Assembly: GCA_963978545.1 (NCBI GenBank)
Contig: OZ021727.1
Coordinates: 16,690,743-16,754,742 of the forward strand
Length of the DNA stretch: 64,000 bases
Source: Linyphia triangularis
Lineage: Eukaryota > Arthropoda > Arachnida > Araneae > Linyphiidae
Reading direction: 5' to 3'
The translations under genes were made by a program, and so were the position numbers. Below the pieces are notes generated by a model, which was given only the letters and a program-made list of their open reading frames with translations, did not search any database and was not told the origin of the DNA. Shown piece by piece: positions 58,421 through 64,000 of this stretch (within the stretch, counting starts at the first letter, position 1; each line of letters opens with the position of its first letter).

Positions 58421-58451
58421 TGCCAATATTGTTATAATAAATAAATTGCTT

Positions 58452-58642
58452 TAGTCAGAATAAATAAAATATATTTGGATATGAGTGCATAAATTCACAT
58501 TCAATTTTATGTGATTAAATTTGGAAAAGTAGTTTAACACATATTTTGTTGATAGAGATGTGTTTAATATTTAAAATTAGATGCAAACACAAAGCACATG
58601 CTGACAACAGAAACGGCGCTGTGTTAATGAATACAAAAATTG
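58452..58642 (+). repeat. Dispersed repeat family C, copy 2
   Basis: Counterpart of 1525-1712; shares CAGAATAAATAAAATATATT, GATGCAAACACAAAGCACAT and GACAACAGAAACGGCG. It directly follows an R fragment. Confidence 0.65.
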
Positions 58643-59040
58643 GCAAAGCATAGAGAAGTATTTATATTAAAAACTTTTTTATGTGTTATATTATTAGCTA
58701 TAACTTGAGCTTATTATAAGCAGTTTATTCTCTATAAGTTTTTAGGGCAAATTAAAGCAAAATTCATCTTGGCAATTTTGATATGCAGGATATTTGTAAT
58801 TAAAGTTCAATTTTCAAAAAGCTGTAAGAAAGTCACTGGTAGGCATGAGAAAAAAAAGTATTGGAAAAATTTGCCATGCTAATTTACCCCTTCGCATATA
58901 TTCCAGTCATTATGACTAGTGTTTCTTTTTTTACAGCTTTTTAAAAGTTACACTTTAATTAAAATAACTCCTAGGTATTATAGTTAAAGCTCAATATTAC
59001 AAAAGCTTTATTTAAAAATATTGGTATTTTTTCTTAAGCC
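58643..59040. other. AT-rich tract, nothing recognised
   Basis: No coding signal before the LINE similarity begins. Confidence 0.45.
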
Positions 59041-60395
59041 AAATCCCGACTTTCGAAAATAATTGTAAGGCATTGGTTAATTGGAAGAAAGCAAAGAGTG
59101 CAAATCAAAGGCTTTTGAGATGTTAAAAGTGGGGTTCCACAAGGGTCAGTTTTGGGTCAACTTATGTTTATAATTTTTATCGATGATATTAGTGAAGGTC
59201 TCTCGGGTAAAGCCAGTTTTTTTTTTTTTTTAAGATGATTTAAAAATCATGGGAATTGCTAATTCTGTGGAGAAGACAGTACGATTTCAATTAGATTTAG
59301 ATAGGATATCTGATTGTACTATTAAATGGAGTTTGTTATTTAATATAAGCAAATGTCAGGTTTTATACATGGAGAACCAAAATCAAAATGCGTCTTACAA
59401 TTTACAAGGTATTAGAATAAAGGATACTAACGTTATCAGTGATCTGGGCGGTGTTGGTTAGTAAAGATTTTAAGATGGGGCAACAATGTAGGGCAGGCAA
59501 ATAGGATATTAGGTTATATAAAAAAAAAGTGTTTCATCTAGGTCGAATACTACTATTGTATAGAGGTTTGGTTAGGCCGCATTTTGGGTATGCAGTACAT
59601 TTTTGGTCACATTATTTAAACAAGGACATTGATTTACTAGAAAAAGTTCAACACAGAGCAACAAAAATAATTCAGGGTGCTTCAGGCATGGCATATAAGG
59701 ACAGATAGAAAAAAATAATTAAACATGTATACACAGCAGGAAAGAAGGGCAAGGGAGGATTTGATCCAGTTTTTTATATTTATTGCAAATGGTGAAGTTA
59801 GAGGTTTAGAATTTGTCCCTGACAATAGGTCACGAGGAAATGGGTGCAAATTGTTCAAATCTCAATTTAATAGGGAAGGGCGAAAATACTATTTTTACAA
59901 AAGGATAATCAATAATTGGAATGATTTGAAAGCAAATGTAAAGAGTTTTAGGAAACAGTTAGATATGAGCTGGGGAATAGTCAATGAGCAATATAGGGGT
60001 TACACTGGCTAGGTAAGTAACTTATATTTTGTGTTACAAAATTTGTATATATATAGTTTAGGTAATTTAGTTAATATATTTGGTTACTTTTATTTACACA
60101 CTGTCGGATTTTATAAAAATTTTCAGCTTGCATAATGTTTTTCATTTTTCCAGTATGATTGTTAAATACTGTGTCAACTTTGTATATTGTATTGTATTAT
60201 TATGCTTAATCCGATAACAATTCTACATTATATCTATGATCCTGTAACTACTGTATTTTGTAACTATGATCCTGTAACTATGGTATGCAAACTCTATTTC
60301 CATATACGTGTATACATATTTTTTTTACCTCGACCAACCTTGTTGGGCCTTGAGCCTATTGGTATTAAAATTTGTATTTGTATTAGTAACAAATA
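59041..60395 (+). pseudogene. 5'-truncated CR1-like LINE, ORF2 remnant
   Basis: Frames in order encode RKQRVQIKG, then SGVPQGSVLG (59128-59157; the reverse-transcriptase core motif typical of CR1/jockey-type LINEs) and FIDDISEGL. Next come the thumb-region words DLDRISDCTIKW and NISKCQVLY (59249-59461), YRGLVRPHFGYAVHFWS and LLEKVQHRATKII, and the C-terminal block RRAREDLIQFF to RSRGNGCKLF and INNWNDL (59725-60012). The catalytic F-A-D-D box is ruined: a 15-T run (59217-59231) replaces its start and shifts the frame before GATGAT. Further shifts occur near 59450 and 59530, and a stop lies near 59706. A 3' tail with TTGGGCCTTGAGCC and TTTGTATTTGTATTAG closes it near 60395. Endonuclease and upstream parts are missing. 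Such LINEs are natural helpers for SINEs like those here. Confidence 0.85.
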
Positions 60396-60521
60396 GCTCA
60401 AAATGATTTTTTCTTCTTAACATTTCCCTCTTCCTTCGAGTGCATTCCGATCAATTCTAAGATCATTCTTTAAATTTTATTTTTCTACAGCTTTTTTTTT
60501 TTTAAAGTTGAACTTTAATTA

Positions 60522-60716
60522 TAAACACACCGTGCCGACCAAACGGTATAGTGGTTAGCGTGCTAGCTTCTAGACCGCGAGGTTGCGGGTTCGAGTCCCG
60601 TGTTAGGCATGCGTGTTTGTAAATGTATGTTGGCTTGTCTAATGACGAATGTTTCGGAGCATTATAGCCCTCGTGACGGCGCCAGATAATCTGAAAACAA
60701 CCACTAAACACCCCGT
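60522..60716 (+). mobile_element. SINE-A copy 4
   Basis: The body is 60534-60704, with GCCGACCAAACGG head, B box GGTTCGAGTCC and tail ending near GAAAACAACC. A 6-bp deletion removes part of the GTTGCTGACGGCG block seen in other copies. Flanks TAAACACACCGT and TAAACACCCCGT are a 12-bp target duplication with one mismatch. Confidence 0.9.
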
Positions 60717-61284
60717 ATATTATTTAAGAAATTTGAAGGAACAATGGGAAAGTTATTTTTTACTGTTATGTTTCTAAAGTTTTGGGATTAATTTTCTTTA
60801 TTTTAGTAGCACCTTCTGTAGGATACCTGACATTTTTTAATGTCGTTATCAACATAAGATTTGAATTCTTTAAATTGAACTCTGTTTAATGTCTTTTGGA
60901 AGTGTGGCATGTCTTAAAACCTTACTTAGGGGGACATTGTTTTGGAAAAATATTGAATTAAATTTATAAGTAATATAAAGACAATCTTAACTTCACAGTA
61001 TAATTCAGTTTTATAACCCAAATCTTAATTTCCCCCCCCAATTATGAGCAACACAGAATATTGGTAGAAGTAAATCGTGTAAAAATCTAGATTGTAAGAG
61101 GTAATCTTGTAAATGTCAAGATTGCTTCTGATAATCCTATAAATAGACAGATTGTTACATAAATACGATGTACGGTTCAGGACGATATCAGTATAACACA
61201 TCACAATTTCAATTTCTACAGTAAAGATATAAAGCATAGAAGAGTCGCTTTAATGGAAAAATTTCAAGTATTTTCCTCCCCAAA
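60717..61284. other. AT-rich tract, nothing recognised
   Basis: No repeat or coding signal. Confidence 0.5.
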
Positions 61285-61450
61285 TGTCAGTTCTATGTAA
61301 ATATCCCCTCCTCGACGTCACGTTTCGCTTCGTCCAATACCATCCTTCACCATCCCCTATGGTCCTCCAGTATTTGCGGAGAAATCTGCTCACTTCAAAT
61401 ATTGGACCGTGGAGGAGGGGGCGTGTGTGGTGATCTATCTTAAGACAACA
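61285..61450. other. GC-richer island, unrecognised
   Basis: A compact non-AT-rich stretch with GACGTCACG (CRE-like) at about 61314-61322 and GTGGAGGAGGGGGCGTGTG. A minus-strand frame (61250-61453; contains RPLLHGPIFEV and GDGEGWYWTKRNV) is open through it. Exon, promoter or conserved noncoding element are all possible; no family recognised. Confidence 0.3.
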
Positions 61451-62079
61451 CATCGATCAAAAGGGCATCACTTTACTCATGAAGGGACAGGTAGATGAGG
61501 GTGGCTTTTTTTCTGTATCTTTTTTTGTGTGTGAAGAAAACGAGATTAATTCTTAGTTTGAAGATTGTGTAGAAAGATGCTGAAAGCTTAAGGAAAAATT
61601 ATTTTTTTCTAAACTTTTTTCGACTTTTGCATGATTCAAATTTAACAATGAAGATTAGCATAACTTAATGTTGACATACCAAAAAAAAAAGTATACCATG
61701 AGTATTAAGTTTTTCGCTGTTCCGTTTTCTTAAAATATCCTGGGACTATTTATCCCATTCATCTAGGATAATTTAATTATTACCCATATATTTTTCGTAA
61801 ACACACACATAATATATAAGCTTGTAGTAATTTGATCAATGATGAGATATGCTCTTTTCTTGTTAAAGACAAGGACAATATATTCCACAATAAGAAGTTA
61901 TTCAAATTTTTAGAAATTTTCAATTATTACGATTAATTATTACTTAATAAGAACAATAAGAACTATTCTGTATTGGACTATTTTTATGTGTAGGATTTAG
62001 ACAATACAATATCTAAAATATATATTTTATTATACCCCGAAAGTCAACAGAATAAATAAAATTTGAAAGTATAAGAAAC

Positions 62080-62120
<41 letters not shown>

Positions 62121-63360
62121 CTGATCACTTCATCAGGAGGCAAAAAAATAAGTCCTATTATACCCTGAAAGTGCTCGAAATAAAGAAAAATATGAAAATA
62201 TAAAGAACAAAAATAAAGGATTTATTTTTGTTCTTTGTATAACTAACCCACCTAAAATGTATTATTTATCTTGAAAAAAAGTGTAGTGGACAACGCTAAA
62301 ATTATGTGTAATTGTAGTTTAGTTTGTCAAACATCTAAGGGGTATTCATAAAATCATTCCAATAGCAGAAAAATAATTGTAAAGTTGTACAATAATTTTT
62401 GAGTATTGTCGTGTTATTATTTTAAACATTGAATAATAACAAAATAACGAACATTTTCTATGTTCATTAATAAAAGTAAAACATACATATTCAAACATTT
62501 AATATAAACCTCAAAAAGAAAAACATTGGTTTACCCCAAGCTTGTGTCAAATATCTTAATTAAGAAAATATAATTAAGTCATAAATCCCACAAATTTGAT
62601 TGCCACAAAAAGATTATAAGTTTCAGATATATTTCATTCAATTCAATTCTAAATAAGATATACAATCTTTAAGTAGTTAAAATCTATTTTACAATTAAGT
62701 CCAAAGTATGGAATCGTATGTATTTATGTCAAAACTTCAAAGAATAGTTGAAAAAAAGCAAGGAGATTAAATAAATGCCTTCAGTTTTGAACAGCCAAAA
62801 TATTTTGCAGTATAATTCACAGATTAATTGTCAATTTTTAAAATTTTCTATTAAGTTCAAATCTTCAAAACGCATTTGTATCTGAATAAGGTTGGTTTGC
62901 TTAAATAGATTCCTTCTTAATTAAATGTTCCGAATCAACAATAACATTCAAAAAGTATTTATTCAAATATTTTCTGATACTCATCAATATTTATAATCTG
63001 GGGCTTAAGCGTTCCTTAAATTATGTTTTGCAGAAGTCTTTCTAAAGGCGAAAAGGATTAAAACAATATATAAAATACTACTACTTTCTAATTGCTCATT
63101 AGGAGAAATATTTTAAGAAATAAGCAGTTGTATAAAGATTCGTTCTTGAATTTGTAATTTTTCGTATCTTAAAGGAAGAAAAATGAAGCATTTGAAAAAT
63201 AGAATTTATATACGATATGTTTGATCAAAACATTGAGAAATAAATAATTCAGGAACATGCGGGATGATTTATGACTAAGCACCCAGACAGTTTATAAATG
63301 TAAATATAAATAATTAAAAAAAAATATTACTGTTTTTTTTTTTGTTTTTTACCGGTTTAA
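61451..63360. other. AT-rich tract with (TA)n; no gene
   Basis: AT-rich throughout, with a (TA)n at 62082-62115 and short direct repeats of TTATACCC-GAAAGT on both sides of it (about 62030 and 62160). Confidence 0.5.
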
Positions 63361-63365
63361 CCAAA

Positions 63366-63407
<42 letters not shown>

Positions 63408-63412
63408 TTTGG
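63361..63412. repeat. (TA)n with palindromic CCAAATTTAATA arms
   Basis: CCAAATTTAATATA at the left is mirrored as TATATTAAATTTGG at the right of the TA run, giving a perfect inverted repeat of about 52 bp. Confidence 0.85.
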
Positions 63413-63440
63413 ATATATATATTATAATATATATATTATA

Positions 63441-63565
<125 letters not shown>

Positions 63566-63566
<1 letters not shown>

Positions 63567-64000
63567 TACCCGTGCTGCGCTACGAAATTTTACCATTAGC
63601 ATTTTAGCGATCAAAAGACATTCATGTATTCTACACTTCAGACGTTTGCTCCCATTTCGATCCCGACAAATTGATTTATCAAAATAGGAACTTTCCTTTG
63701 TTGACATTTTAAACGAAATTTATAATTGTGAATAGTTAACTGGAATAGTTTATTGTGTTTATGTTTGCTCTTAGTTCTAAATTTCAAAGTAGTAGCTGTA
63801 TTGGAATTAAGTTAATTAGACATTAAGTTAATCCTCGTATAGTTTCAATGTTGCGTCGTCTTTTCATCCCTTAAAAATTCGTTAATCGATATTGGAATGA
63901 CTTATTTTTTTAACATTTGCAAAAAAATATCAGAAAAATGACTACATTGGAAGAGGAACATTCGGATATCCCTCGTTTGGAACATTTAACCCCTTTTCGA
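63566..64000 (+). repeat. R-family repeat, 5' part, cut by the window edge
   Basis: It begins with TACCCGTGCTGCGCTACGAA directly after the (TA)n palindrome, a start that I recall from abundant invertebrate repeats. It reaches CCCTCGTTTGGAACATTTAA near the window end, matching 18118-18135 and 18250-18275. The element continues beyond the window. Confidence 0.65.

Overview
The window reads as intron or intergenic DNA from an animal nuclear genome. It is strongly AT-rich, contains no intact protein gene of normal length, and is crowded with decayed transposable elements and simple repeats. The tRNA-derived SINEs, a CR1-like LINE, hAT ends, Ty3/gypsy-like solo LTRs and a transposon gene family that I recall from arthropods together suggest an arthropod. 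A chelicerate such as a spider is my best guess, but it is a guess.

Region by region. 1-13.6 kb holds SINEs of two families (here called SINE-A and SINE-B), a few exon-like islands (8016-8078, 9019-9090, 13139-13238) and a cytochrome P450-like fragment on the minus strand (13445-13602). 16.6-23.1 kb is a nest of repeats: a local duplication, the 'R' dispersed family, a 1.5 kb CT satellite that switches abruptly to GA, and a 1.3 kb hAT-type element with an 8-bp target duplication that was itself hit by a SINE-A. Two related LTRs (24.3 and 38.3 kb) bracket a foldback element (26.2-26.8 kb) and a 2.24 kb terminal-inverted-repeat DNA transposon (29501-31738). 40-47 kb has more foldback copies, a palindromic MITE and a 53-bp SINE stub with perfect target duplications. 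48.7-49.3 kb is a nested tandem array. 49.9-52.6 kb holds the best candidate host gene: two phase-compatible minus-strand exons and a CpG-rich island. 54-60.7 kb has a second, about 95% identical MITE copy, SINE-B, a local duplication, a LINE remnant and SINE-A. The window ends in a long (TA)n palindrome abutting another R-family element.

How the parts relate. The SINEs have no coding capacity and depend on LINE machinery; both families share a core motif and similar 3' ends, so one LINE may have moved both. The transposon at 29.5-31.7 kb is the most interesting object. Its TIRs enclose a decayed gene of a family that I recall only as 'uncharacterised' (cc8L18.2-like), which fits that family being the transposase of a poorly described DNA transposon group. 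Candidate host exons are short and separated by long introns; none could be assigned to a named gene. Identities rest on reading alone, with no database search.
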